Of a stretch of 64,000 nucleotides of DNA, positions 1 through 8,268 are shown in pieces. The notes below the pieces were generated by a model. The model had not been told where the DNA came from. It worked only from the letters and a program-made list of their open reading frames with translations, and ran no database searches. A program made the position numbers and the translations under genes. Within the stretch, counting starts at the first letter, position 1; the number at the start of each line of letters is the position of its first letter. Source of the DNA: Propionibacteriaceae bacterium (GTDB taxonomy: Bacteria > Actinomycetota > Actinomycetes > Propionibacteriales > Propionibacteriaceae). The stretch covers positions 1 through 64,000 of the forward strand of contig JAFKJK010000028.1 of assembly GCA_017306015.1 (NCBI GenBank), given 5' to 3'.

Positions 1-882
1 GGCGTCGGTGCAGTGTTTGGTGAGTTTGTCGTGGGACAGGGTGATCACGATCCGGGGACGATCCCCACCATTGCGGGGAGCCACCTGCCGACGACTGTGT
101 GCCTGGACCATGGCGATCAGTCCGTCGGCTCTGCGCATGGCGGGGGTGATGTACTCGGTGTGGGGGTCGAGTCGTTCGAGGCCGCGTTTCTGGGCGGCGG
201 CGTACGCCTCGACGATCTGGATCAACGGTTCGGCATCGGCGAGGGGTAGGGATCCTCGGATCAGCACCGACCCGTCCCCGTCACCGGTGAAGTCCAAGCA
301 CCTGCGGGTCTGAGCTCGCCGTTCTTGCTGTTCGAGACGTTTCGCTTCCAACTGGTCGGCGGTGTCGGGTGACAGGACGTCGATCAAATGGGTGGTGAGA
401 TGGCGTAGTTCGGCACTGTTATGGGTCTCAGCGAAACCGACCATCAACTGCTGGGCTTCACTGATCGTGTGGTCGTCGAACTCTTTCGGCAGCTGGGCCA
501 ACACCCCGGTGATGGCTTCGGCCTGGACCGGCAACACCGTCCCGGTCTGAGCGGCACTGCCGATGAGCGGGTACCGGGCGAGTCCTTGGCCGGCCCGGAT
601 GATCCTTGCTGCTTCCCGCGGAGTCAAGTTCATGCTCTCGGCCAGCCAGGTCCTGGTCGACGTCTTCCGCTCGTTCCAGGCCGCCTGGGACTTCTCGACG
701 CGGGCAGCCAACTGCTGCTCGAACCCTTGTAGCCGTCCGGCCAACCGGACAACGTCCTGCAGCAGCGTGAGTTGCTCGGCATCGGTGGACAGCCGAAGCC
801 GGTCATCGGTCAGGGCGTCCAGGCAGGTGTTCATGGTGGCCAGCAACTGGCCATCATCGAACTGCCCGAACCCCTGTTCCAT
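1..882 (-). CDS. DUF222 (13E12 repeat) family protein, probable HNH endonuclease, 3' end outside window
   Basis: Reading the minus strand from the ATG at 880-882 gives 294 uninterrupted codons running off the left edge. The protein begins MEQGFGQFDDGQLL and has an N-terminal helical region typical of DUF222 (13E12 repeat) proteins, including RTWLAESMNLTPREAARIIRAG near residues 76-98 and a basic QQERRAQTRR segment near residue 190. In this family the DUF222 part is usually followed by a C-terminal HNH nuclease domain; that part would lie left of base 1 and is not visible. These genes occur in many copies in Actinobacteria, are often linked to mobile DNA, and have no firmly known role. Family assignment is strong; nuclease activity is inferred. 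Confidence 0.85.
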   Translation of the reverse strand, partial: MEQGFGQFDDGQLLATMNTCLDALTDDRLRLSTDAEQLTLLQDVVRLAGRLQGFEQQLAARVEKSQAAWNERKTSTRTWLAESMNLTPREAARIIRAGQGLARYPLIGSAAQTGTVLPVQAEAITGVLAQLPKEFDDHTISEAQQLMVGFAETHNSAELRHLTTHLIDVLSPDTADQLEAKRLEQQERRAQTRRCLDFTGDGDGSVLIRGSLPLADAEPLIQIVEAYAAAQKRGLERLDPHTEYITPAMRRADGLIAMVQAHSRRQVAPRNGGDRPRIVITLSHDKLTKHCTDA

Positions 883-1237
883 AACCGCAACGTTACAAGC
901 CGGCACTGACACTTCCCGGGCCGCAAAACGCGATATTCGTCCGGTCCAGAGAATGTGAACAATCGCGCAGCGGAGCCGCACGAAACACCAATTCGCTGGT
1001 CGGCCGACCCTTCGCCCGCACATTGTTCGTGTCCCCCGTTCCGAGGCCTGGAGCGAGGCCAAGGGAAAACGAGTCCCGACTACCGCACAGCCGCGAAGAC
1101 GCGGACGCCGGACCAGGCCCTCGCGGCACTCCGGCGGCCGGCGACCCGGACGCGGTCCCAGCGAGCACGACACACGCCGGCCATCCCGTGAACCTGCCAC
1201 CGGCCACGGCTTCACTCAGCCACCGGCAAGCCAGGGC

Positions 1238-1267
1238 TTGACACCGTCCCTCACGCGGAGCCATAGT
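1238..1267 (+). promoter_or_regulatory. Probable sigma-70 type promoter of the sugar-acid operon
   Basis: A perfect -35 TTGACA lies at 1238-1243 and a -10-like CATAGT at 1262-1267, spaced 18 bases. Transcription would start near 1274, just before the palindromic operator at 1278-1292 and about 60 bases before the first start codon. Assigned by eye. Confidence 0.6.
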
Positions 1268-1277
1268 TCAACCATCA

Positions 1278-1292
1278 GATGGTCCGACCATC
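1278..1292. promoter_or_regulatory. FadR-family (GntR) operator-like palindrome
   Basis: GATGGTCCGACCATC is a 15-base palindrome with a single central base. Its core TGGTCNGACCA is the shape known for FadR-subfamily GntR operators. It overlaps the predicted transcription start, a position suited to repression. The operon's second gene encodes a FadR-type regulator, so autoregulation is the natural reading. Confidence 0.7.
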
Positions 1293-1331
1293 GAACCAAG
1301 GTAACCAAGCATCACGAAGAGGTGGCATGCA

Positions 1332-2681
1332 GTGAACCTGTACTCAATGTTGGGCAAGCGCGTCGAGACCGCCGGCCCCATCCGCGTCGGCGTCATCGGT
1401 GCCGGCAAGTTCGCGTCCATGTTCTTGACGCAGGCGACCGTCTCGCCAGAGATCCATGTCGTCGGCGTCGCCGACATCAACGTCCCCAAGGCCAGGGGAG
1501 CTCTGCAGCGGACGGGCTGGGCGGCCGAACGCTACGCGGCGGCGACCCTGGACGAGGCGCTCGCCCAGGGCACGACGTGCGTCATCGACAACGCGGACGC
1601 CGTCCTGGAGTGCCCGCAGATCGAGGTCATCCTGGAGATCACCGGCAACCCGATCGTCGGTACGTACCACGCGTCCAGGGCCATCGAGAACGGCAAGCAC
1701 GTGATCATGGTCAACGTCGAGGCCGACTGCATGCTCGGCCCGCTCCTGGCCAAGAAGGCCGAAGCCGCCGGCGTCATCTACGCGATGGCCTACGGCGACC
1801 AGCCCGCGCTGATCTGCGAGATGGTCGACTGGGCCCGCACCTGCGGCTTCGAGGTGACCGCCGCCGGCAAGGGCACCAAGTACCTGCCCGAGTACCACTA
1901 CTCGACCCCCGACACGATCTGGGATCACTGGGGCTTCACCGAGGAGCAGCTCGCCACCGGCGACTACAACGCGCAGATGTTCAACTCCTTCCTCGACGGC
2001 ACCAAGTCGGCGATCGAGATGACGGCCGTCGCGAACGGGACCGGCCTGATGCCGCAGGACGAGGGACTGTTCTTCCCGCCGGCCGGCGCCGACGACCTGG
2101 CCTCGGTCTACCGGCCGAAGGCGGACGGCGGCATCCTCACCCGCACCGGCACCGTGGAGATCGCCTCGAGCCTGAACCGTGACGGCAGCGAGGTGTTCAA
2201 GCACATCCGCAACGGGGTCTTCGTGGTCTTCAAGGGACGCACCGACTACGCCCAGCACTGCTTCGCCGAGTACGGCGTGACCATCGACGCGTCCGGCCAG
2301 TACGCCTCGCTGTACCGGCCCAACCACCTGATCGGGCTCGAACTCAACGTGAGCATCGCCGCTGCCGTGCTGCGCCACGAGCCCACCGGCTGCAGCCGGT
2401 ACTTCAACGGGGACGTGATGACGACCGCCAAGAAGGACCTCAGTGCCGGCGACATCCTGGACGGCGAGGGCGGCTACACGGCCTTCGGCAAGCTGGCTCC
2501 GGCAGCCCTCTCGCTGCAGCGCCACGCGCTACCGCTGGGCCTGGCCCACAAAGCCAAGATGGTCCGTCCGGTCGCCAAGGGCGAGACGATCACCTGGGAC
2601 GACGTCGAGGTGGACGAATCGCTGCTCGCCGTCCAACTGCGCCGCCAGCTCGAACACGAGTTCGGCCCAGCGCTGGTTTAG
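1332..2681 (+). CDS. NAD(P)-dependent oxidoreductase with C-terminal SAF domain (COG4091 type)
   Basis: 449 residues from a GTG start preceded by a GAGG-type ribosome site. An N-terminal Rossmann fold opens with IRVGVIGAGKFASMF (about residues 16-30). The middle holds a homoserine-dehydrogenase-like dimerisation/substrate region. The C terminus (about residues 355-435, with LSAGDILDGEGGY and VAKGETITWDDVEVDE) matches a SAF domain. This is the arrangement of COG4091 'predicted homoserine dehydrogenase' proteins, whose true substrates are mostly unknown. It is followed by a FadR-type regulator, an MHS transporter and a DUF1537 kinase, so it probably oxidises a sugar acid or related hydroxy acid rather than homoserine. 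The exact substrate cannot be read from the sequence. Confidence 0.8.
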   Translation: MNLYSMLGKRVETAGPIRVGVIGAGKFASMFLTQATVSPEIHVVGVADINVPKARGALQRTGWAAERYAAATLDEALAQGTTCVIDNADAVLECPQIEVILEITGNPIVGTYHASRAIENGKHVIMVNVEADCMLGPLLAKKAEAAGVIYAMAYGDQPALICEMVDWARTCGFEVTAAGKGTKYLPEYHYSTPDTIWDHWGFTEEQLATGDYNAQMFNSFLDGTKSAIEMTAVANGTGLMPQDEGLFFPPAGADDLASVYRPKADGGILTRTGTVEIASSLNRDGSEVFKHIRNGVFVVFKGRTDYAQHCFAEYGVTIDASGQYASLYRPNHLIGLELNVSIAAAVLRHEPTGCSRYFNGDVMTTAKKDLSAGDILDGEGGYTAFGKLAPAALSLQRHALPLGLAHKAKMVRPVAKGETITWDDVEVDESLLAVQLRRQLEHEFGPALV

Positions 2682-2756
2682 CCGCAGCCCGCGGTCGAAG
2701 CCGTCATAAGATGACCGGCGTTGGGCTCCCCCACAATCACGGACAGGAGCAGCCGG

Positions 2757-3500
2757 ATGGCGGTTTCGGGCGCAGCTTGGGAGCCCGTGCAGCGGTCGCG
2801 AACCCACGAGCTGGTCATGTCCCAGATCGAATCGCAACTGCTGAGCGGGCGGCTCAAGCCGGGCGACACGTTGCCCAGCGAACGGGAACTCGCCAGCCTC
2901 CTCGGGGTGTCCAGATCGTCCCTGCGGGAATCGCTGCGAGTCCTCGAAGCGCTCGGCATCATCGAGATCCGGCTGGGCGGAGGTCCCGACAGCGGAGCGG
3001 TGGTCCGGAACGAACCCGGGTTCGGCTTCGTCCGGCTCCTCCAGCTCGAACTGGCGATGGGGCACTTCTCCGATGACGACGTCCTGGGTACCAGGATCGC
3101 GCTGGAGGAGTGGTCCGGGGCCAATGCCGCCACGCTCGCCACGTCGGACGATCACGCGGAACTCACGGCCATCCTCGACCGGATGGACGACCCGCTGATC
3201 TCCACGTTCGAGTTCAACCAGCTGGACACCGCATTCCACGTCCGGATCGCGGAGACGGCAGGGAACGCCCTGACAGCACACCTGATGGGCTCCCTGCGGC
3301 TGGCGATCCGCCAACAGATGATCGACGCCTACGCCCGACTCGCCGACTGGCGAGCCACCGCGGTGACCGTCCGGTCCGAGCACCGGGCGATCCTCGCCGC
3401 AATCGTCGATCAGCAGCCAGATCTCTCCCGGAAGCTCATCCGGGAGCACATTCGCAGTTTCTACATCAGAACCGAGGCAGGACAGCAGGCGACGGAGTAG
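2757..3500 (+). CDS. GntR/FadR-family transcriptional regulator (FCD domain)
   Basis: 247 residues. The ATG at 2757 is chosen over an upstream in-frame TTG because AGGAG at 2745-2749 is well spaced from it. The N-terminal winged helix-turn-helix includes LKPGDTLPSERELASLLGVS followed by RSSLRESLRVLEALGIIEIR. The rest is an all-helical FCD ligand-binding domain with FNQLDTAFHVRIAETAGN and SEHRAILAAI, where the family binds metal through Asp/His residues. It lies between the dehydrogenase and the transporter, and a FadR-like palindrome sits at the operon promoter (1278-1292). It most likely represses the operon until a sugar-acid ligand binds. Confidence 0.9.
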   Translation: MAVSGAAWEPVQRSRTHELVMSQIESQLLSGRLKPGDTLPSERELASLLGVSRSSLRESLRVLEALGIIEIRLGGGPDSGAVVRNEPGFGFVRLLQLELAMGHFSDDDVLGTRIALEEWSGANAATLATSDDHAELTAILDRMDDPLISTFEFNQLDTAFHVRIAETAGNALTAHLMGSLRLAIRQQMIDAYARLADWRATAVTVRSEHRAILAAIVDQQPDLSRKLIREHIRSFYIRTEAGQQATE

Positions 3501-3562
3501 TCGTCGGCGTCCCGCCCGGGCCACCTGGGCGGGACCGTCCGCCCTCGACACAAGGGATCGAC

Positions 3563-4915
3563 GTGACGACTCAACAATCCATGAGCCTTGCGACGCAGGC
3601 CAGGCACGGCTCTCCGGACAAGCTCAAGACCGCCATCGGAAGCGCGGTCGGCACCACCATCGAGAACTACGACTTCCTCGCCTATGGGACGGCCTCGGCG
3701 CTGTACTTCGGCAAGGACTTCTTCCCCGGCTCCGATCCGGTGGTCGGCACCCTGCTCGCGTTCGCGACCCTGGGCGTCGGCTTCGCGATGCGTCCGATCG
3801 GAGGCCTCATCGGCGGCCATCTCGGCGACCGCATCGGGCGCAAGCCGGTGCTGGTGGGGGCGCTGCTGGTGATGGGACTGGCGACCTTCCTGATCGGCTG
3901 CCTCCCCACCTACGCGACGGTGGGCGTCTGGGCGCCCGTGATGCTGGTGATCATCCGGATGATCCAGGGGTTGGCCTTCGGGGCTGAGTGGGGCGGCGCC
4001 ATCATGATGGCGTTCGAGCACGCACCGTGGCGTCAACGCGGCCGGTACTCTTCCATCCCGCAGGCCGGCGTGCCGCTGGGGCTGCTGCTCGCCAATCTGG
4101 TGTTCCTCGTTTCGTCGTCCTGGGCGGGCGACTGGGCGTGGCGGGCACCGTTCCTGTTCAGCATCGTGCTGGTCGGAGCCGGGTTCTTCATCCGGATGCA
4201 GGTGGGGGAGTCGCCGGAGTTCCTGGAGACCAAGGCTCGCGGCGAGCTGGTCAAGAACCCGCTGGTCACCGTCCTCAAGGACGACTGGGCCAACATCCTG
4301 CGGATCATCGGCATGCGGCTGGCGGAGTCGGGTGGCTTCTACGTGATCGTCACCTACCTGCTCAGCTACATCACGTCCAACAAGATCGCAGATCGCCAGG
4401 TGGGCCTGACCGGCCTGGTGATCGCGGCCGCGCTCGGCGTTGTCGCGACGATCTGCTGGGGGATGCTGACAGACCGGATTGGCCGCCGTCCGCTCTACCT
4501 GATCGGGACGATCGGGATCATCGTGTTCGCCTTCCCGATGTTCTTGCTGGTCCATACCGGGATCCCGATCGTGATCGTGCTCGTCTACATCGTCGGCCTG
4601 GCCGTGCTGCACGACATGCTGGCCGCGTCCCAGGGCGGCTGGTTCTCGGAGCTGTTCTCCGCGAACACCCGCACCTCCGGGGCGTCCATCGGCTACCAGT
4701 TCTCGGCGGCGCTGTCCGGCTTCATCCCGCTGATCGCGGCAGCGGTCGCGGCCCAGTCGGGTTGGGTCGGCGTGGCCGGGGTCTACCTCGCCTGCGGTGC
4801 GCTGGGCCTGGTGGCCGCGCTGCTGACCCGGGAGACGTGGAGCCGGCAGGCCCGGCAGCAGGTCGACCGGGTGATCGCCGGCGAGTCCGACACGCTGGCT
4901 CCCAGCGAGGTGTGA
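3563..4915 (+). CDS. MFS transporter, metabolite:H+ symporter (MHS) family
   Basis: 450 residues from a GTG with AGGGA at 3553-3557. The predicted cytosolic N terminus is followed by IENYDFLAYGTASALYFGKDFF, typical of MHS carriers of organic acids. Two MFS signature loops, GGHLGDRIGRKPVL and MLTDRIGRRPLYL, sit between helices 2-3 and 8-9, and about 12 membrane segments are visible. It ends four bases before the kinase start. In this operon it is the likely importer of the sugar acid. MHS proteins also carry proline, citrate, ketoglutarate and shikimate, so specificity is open. Confidence 0.9.
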   Translation: MTTQQSMSLATQARHGSPDKLKTAIGSAVGTTIENYDFLAYGTASALYFGKDFFPGSDPVVGTLLAFATLGVGFAMRPIGGLIGGHLGDRIGRKPVLVGALLVMGLATFLIGCLPTYATVGVWAPVMLVIIRMIQGLAFGAEWGGAIMMAFEHAPWRQRGRYSSIPQAGVPLGLLLANLVFLVSSSWAGDWAWRAPFLFSIVLVGAGFFIRMQVGESPEFLETKARGELVKNPLVTVLKDDWANILRIIGMRLAESGGFYVIVTYLLSYITSNKIADRQVGLTGLVIAAALGVVATICWGMLTDRIGRRPLYLIGTIGIIVFAFPMFLLVHTGIPIVIVLVYIVGLAVLHDMLAASQGGWFSELFSANTRTSGASIGYQFSAALSGFIPLIAAAVAAQSGWVGVAGVYLACGALGLVAALLTRETWSRQARQQVDRVIAGESDTLAPSEV

Positions 4916-4919
4916 GGCC

Positions 4920-6200
4920 ATGCGCACTGTTGTCCTGGACGACGACCCGACCGGCACCCAGTCGGCGACCGGCGTGACCGTCCTCCTCGAATACGACGCC
5001 TCGATCCTGACCGAAGCGCTCCGGGACGCCCCGAGCGTGTACGTCCAGACCAACAGTCGCGCGCTGGCCGCGCCCGAGGCGGTCGCTCTGGTCACCAGAG
5101 TGCGGGATGCCGCGCTGGTGGCCGGGCGGACGCTCGGCGAGGAGATCCAGTTCGTGCTCCGTGGAGACTCCACGCTCCGCGGGCACGTCTTCGCCGAGAG
5201 CGCCGTCTTCGCCTCCTCAGGGTCGGTGCTGTTGTTCGTCCCGGCCTTCCCGGACGGGGGACGCACCACCCGAGGCGGCATCCACTACGCCCGGATCGAC
5301 GGCCGGGACGTGCCGGCCGGGGAGACGGAGTACGCCGAGGACCCGGTCTTCGGCTTCCGCAACTCGTCGATGACGGGCTACGTCGCGGAGAAGAACGGGC
5401 AGGCGTCCACGCACGTGGCGCTGGAAGCGGTGCGAACCGGCGGGCTGGCCGGGGTGCTGTCCGAGGCCCCCGAGGGGCGGGTGGTCACCTGTGACGCCGT
5501 CACCGGCGACGACATCGCCCTGATCGCGGACGCCGTCCGGGCCGTCCGGGCCGTCCGGGCTGCCGGGCGTCCGGTCGTGGTCCGGTCGGCGGCGCCGCTC
5601 GCGGCGGACCTGGCCGGAGTGGCCAGCAGTGGCCTGCTGCCGACGCCGCTGGTGCCGTCCGTGCGTCCCACGCTGCTGGTGTGCGGCTCGCACACGGCCG
5701 GAGCGACAGCCCAGCTCGAGGCGCTCGAACCGACGTTCGGGTCGCCGGTCGAGGTCGACACCGCCGAAGCGTTGCGCGACCCGGCGAGTGCCGGCCGCCG
5801 GGCGGCGGCGAGGGCCCGGGAGCGGCTCGCCGAGACCGGCTTAGTGATGCTGGCCAGCGAACGTCGCCGGCTCGCCGAGCACAACACACTCGACCACGGC
5901 GAGAAGGTGATGACTGCTCTGACAACGGCGGTCGCCGAACTCGCCGACGCCGTGGAGGTGGTGGTCGCCAAGGGCGGGATCACGTCCTCGGAGGTGGCCC
6001 GGACGGGACTGGGCGCTGCATCCGGGCTGGTTCTGGGGCAGGTCCTGCCGGGGATCTCGGTGTGGGACATCGAGCCGCGGCCGGGTCGGCATCAGCTGTA
6101 CGTCGTGGTGCCGGGGAACGTGGGCGGGCCGGAGACTCTCGCCGAGGTTCTGCGGGCCGTCCGGGTCGAGGGCGTCGAACGGGTGAGCGAGCCGGGCTGA
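4920..6200 (+). CDS. Four-carbon acid sugar kinase family protein (DUF1537)
   Basis: 426 residues. The N-terminal sugar-acid binding domain starts with VVLDDDPTGTQSATGV and holds FVLRGDSTLRGH (about residue 80). The C-terminal nucleotide-binding domain has VVVAKGGITSSEVARTGLGA and ends near LYVVVPGNVGGPETL. This is the two-domain layout of DUF1537 kinases, which phosphorylate erythronate, threonate, 3-oxo-isoapionate and similar acids with ATP. The start overlaps no gene but lies four bases after the transporter. It probably phosphorylates the product of the SAF-domain dehydrogenase. There is no adjacent aldolase or decarboxylase to finish the pathway. Family call is strong; substrate unknown. 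Confidence 0.9.
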   Translation: MRTVVLDDDPTGTQSATGVTVLLEYDASILTEALRDAPSVYVQTNSRALAAPEAVALVTRVRDAALVAGRTLGEEIQFVLRGDSTLRGHVFAESAVFASSGSVLLFVPAFPDGGRTTRGGIHYARIDGRDVPAGETEYAEDPVFGFRNSSMTGYVAEKNGQASTHVALEAVRTGGLAGVLSEAPEGRVVTCDAVTGDDIALIADAVRAVRAVRAAGRPVVVRSAAPLAADLAGVASSGLLPTPLVPSVRPTLLVCGSHTAGATAQLEALEPTFGSPVEVDTAEALRDPASAGRRAAARARERLAETGLVMLASERRRLAEHNTLDHGEKVMTALTTAVAELADAVEVVVAKGGITSSEVARTGLGAASGLVLGQVLPGISVWDIEPRPGRHQLYVVVPGNVGGPETLAEVLRAVRVEGVERVSEPG

Positions 6201-6224
6201 GCATCGGACGAGCTCGCGTCCTCG

Positions 6225-7376
6225 TCAGCGCCAGGTGGTCGATCGTCGCGCCGTGTCGAAGAGCTGCTCGATCTGGCTGGGCGTGAGCACGGCTGGGCGC
6301 CGGCGGAAGTACCGGGGCAGGTCGAGCCGGTCGAGGATCAGAACGTCCTCGGGCCGGTCCTTGATGGTGACGTTCGGGATGAACGTGTCGGTGAGGAACA
6401 CCAGGGCTGGGGTCACCTCGACCGTCCAGCCGACCGCGCGGGAGAGTAGCTTGGCGGCCCGGTCGGCCTCGAAGCGGGAGTTGCGCAGGTAGGGCTGCTT
6501 GTGGCCGTTGACCAGCACCGTCGTTCGGCCGACCCAGATGTTGGCCTTCGGGTGCGTCTTGGTGTTGAGAGTGAAGACACCGCCGGGACCGATGAGGACG
6601 TGGTCGATGTCGCTGTCGCGGTTGCCGACGGGGACGGAGTGGAGGAGCTGCCAGCCGTCCGTTCGCAGTTTCTCGAGTCGGGCGCCGACGGTCTCCTCGC
6701 CGTCTGCGCCGATACGCCAGGACCTTTCGTCGGTCTTGGCGTCCAGGCCGCGGGCGAGGAACGTCATGAAGGCGCCCTTGCGTTCGCGCATCTCGGCAAG
6801 CTCCTGCTGGGCACGGGCGCGAGCCGCCTGGCCCGGGACGTTGGCGGCGAGGTCCGTCCAGGGCTCCTCCGACGTTGACGCTGCCGGCGTTTCCGGAGCT
6901 CCGCCATCCCGGCACCCTCTGTCGTCCCGGCGAACGCCGGGATCCCATTCGCTGCGCAGGGAGCCGGGGACGGGTTGCGGCGACGATGATTCCCGCCCCT
7001 CGTCGTCCCGGCGAACGCCGGGATCCCGTTCGGTGCCTGAGGAGCCGGTCACCGGCCGGGACGGGGGAGCTGCGACGGCTCGTCGCGGTTGGCTCGCGGC
7101 GTCGGGGGCATCGAGCATCCGGCGAGGACTGTAGGGCTCGGAGCGTCCGCCAACAATGCCGTCGACAGCCACCTGAAACGCGTCCGCGAGTTCGGGCATG
7201 GAGAGCACGCGCTCGCCGGAGTCGAGGTCGGCCCAACCGACCTGCTGGCCGTCGACGGTGTTCACGTACAGCCGGTGCTTGCCGTACCGGGACCACCGGT
7301 TGGCCACGAGGGTCGGTGCGTCCTGGACACGGGTCTGGCCGTCCTGATTCACGCTCGATTCAGTCGTAGTGAACAC
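6225..7376 (-). CDS. NERD domain-containing protein with repeat-expanded linker
   Basis: 383 residues from a GTG at 7374-7376 (FTTTESSVNQDGQ follows). Residues 20-75 form a small N-terminal region. About residues 105-165 are a low-complexity linker encoded by two copies of an 81-base repeat. From about residue 235 there is a NERD domain: GADGEETVGARLEKL, then GNRDSDIDHVLIGPGGVF and LNTKTHPKANIWVG. NERD is a PD-(D/E)XK-like fold found in nuclease-related and signalling proteins; the Glu, Asp and Lys positions of the motif are present. No membrane segment is obvious. It converges on the DUF1537 kinase. Function in the cell is unknown. Confidence 0.75.
   Translation of the reverse strand: MFTTTESSVNQDGQTRVQDAPTLVANRWSRYGKHRLYVNTVDGQQVGWADLDSGERVLSMPELADAFQVAVDGIVGGRSEPYSPRRMLDAPDAASQPRRAVAAPPSRPVTGSSGTERDPGVRRDDEGRESSSPQPVPGSLRSEWDPGVRRDDRGCRDGGAPETPAASTSEEPWTDLAANVPGQAARARAQQELAEMRERKGAFMTFLARGLDAKTDERSWRIGADGEETVGARLEKLRTDGWQLLHSVPVGNRDSDIDHVLIGPGGVFTLNTKTHPKANIWVGRTTVLVNGHKQPYLRNSRFEADRAAKLLSRAVGWTVEVTPALVFLTDTFIPNVTIKDRPEDVLILDRLDLPRYFRRRPAVLTPSQIEQLFDTARRSTTWR
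6921..7032. repeat. Palindromic element present twice, in frame inside the NERD gene
   Basis: Two near-identical 31-base copies at 6921-6951 and 7002-7032 share a perfect hairpin CCCGGCGAACGCCGGG. They are exactly 81 bases apart, so each unit adds 27 residues without breaking the frame. The flanks also match in part (GAGCCGG follows each copy). The encoded peptide repeats DPGVRRDD, a signature seen when dispersed palindromes enter genes. Confidence 0.85.
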
Positions 7377-7455
7377 GGTTTCCAGCCTGTCGGGACTGCG
7401 GACGGGTTTCCAGACCTCCTGTGGGTGACACCGTCCAGCGGGGCGAAGCCACAAG

Positions 7456-7524
7456 AGCTCAGGCCCTCGGAGTCTGTCGAGGGCCTGAGCTTGGTCGTTC
7501 GCTGAGCTTGTCGAAGGAACGCGT
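7456..7524. repeat. Hairpin and dispersed palindrome upstream of the SRPBCC gene
   Basis: AGCTCAGGCCCTCG (7456-7469) pairs perfectly with CGAGGGCCTGAGCT (7478-7491) over an 8-base loop. It is followed by TTCGCTGAGCTTGTCGAAGG, part of a dispersed repeat family common in Actinobacteria. It sits between two divergent starts, so a role in transcription is possible but not shown. Confidence 0.7.
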
Positions 7525-7577
7525 CCGATCCGGCGCGCCGGGGTACGGGGTGTGGAGTCGAAACGAGGAGTGACCAG

Positions 7578-8195
7578 GTGACGACGAAGGTGGAGACCTC
7601 GGTGATGGTGGACGTGCCGCTGAGCACGGCCTACAACCAGTGGACGCAGTTCGAGGAGTTCCCGCGGTTCATGGGCGGGGTGGAGACGGTGACTCAGCTG
7701 GCCGATGACCGGCTGGAGTGGGTGGCCGAGATCGCTGGGGTGCGGCGGCAGTGGATCGCGAAGATCCTGGAGCAGATCCCCGATCGCAAGGTGTCGTGGA
7801 CGGCGGTGGAGGGTGCGACGAACGCCGGCGAGGTGACCTTCGACGAGGTCGGACCGGAGCGGACGGAGGTGCACCTGGCGCTGGAGTACGAGCCGGAGGG
7901 GTTCGTCGAGGGCGTGGGGGACCGGCTGGGGATCGTGGAGCGGCAGGCCGAGGGTGACCTGGGCCGGTTCAAGGAGTTTGTGGAGTCGCATCCGCGAGCG
8001 TCGGGTGCCTGGCGAGGTTCGATCACCGAAGGCGCCGGGATGGACGAGTCCGGCCTGATCGGGACGATCGAGGTCGGTATGCCACCCGATCCGGGCGACC
8101 GAGACCTGAACGCGACCGACGCCGCGTCCGGCTTCGGCGACCCAGCCCTCGAGGAGGAGCCCGGCGTCGTCCGCGGGAACAGCAGTCCGGGCTGA
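7578..8195 (+). CDS. SRPBCC family protein (polyketide cyclase/dehydrase-like), intact copy
   Basis: 205 residues from a GTG with GAGGAG at 7565-7570. Residues 1-145 form an SRPBCC/START-like lipid or small-ligand pocket: VETSVMVDVPLSTAYNQWTQ, FEEFPRFMGGVETV and LEYEPEGFVEGVGDRLG. After the fold comes GRFKEFVESHPRASGAWRG and an acidic 50-residue tail. Such proteins resemble actinobacterial 'cyclase/dehydrase' proteins of unknown ligand. At least four decayed copies of this same gene lie at 14478-14812, 16039-16388, 16885-17150 and 18603-19056, all in the same orientation. Confidence 0.85.
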   Translation: MTTKVETSVMVDVPLSTAYNQWTQFEEFPRFMGGVETVTQLADDRLEWVAEIAGVRRQWIAKILEQIPDRKVSWTAVEGATNAGEVTFDEVGPERTEVHLALEYEPEGFVEGVGDRLGIVERQAEGDLGRFKEFVESHPRASGAWRGSITEGAGMDESGLIGTIEVGMPPDPGDRDLNATDAASGFGDPALEEEPGVVRGNSSPG

Positions 8196-8268
8196 AGGGT
8201 CGATCACTCGGCCCGGGCGTTGGTGGCACGGCGGTCGGCCACCTCTTCGAGGCGTTCGTGGTGGGACC

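Larger units (their letters stand above)
883..1331. other. Intergenic region between divergent genes
   Basis: About 450 bases between the minus-strand DUF222 gene and the plus-strand dehydrogenase operon. The right third holds a promoter and operator listed separately. I see no convincing gene in the rest: the open frames here lack recognisable domains or ribosome binding sites. Confidence 0.6.

Noticed and set aside
893..1264. A 123-codon minus-strand frame in the first intergenic region
   Set aside because: No domain, no ribosome site and low-complexity composition; it would also run through the operon promoter.
3110..3562. Upstream extension of the MFS transporter
   Set aside because: It overlaps the FadR-type gene in another frame and has no transporter character; the GTG at 3563 is supported by AGGGA.
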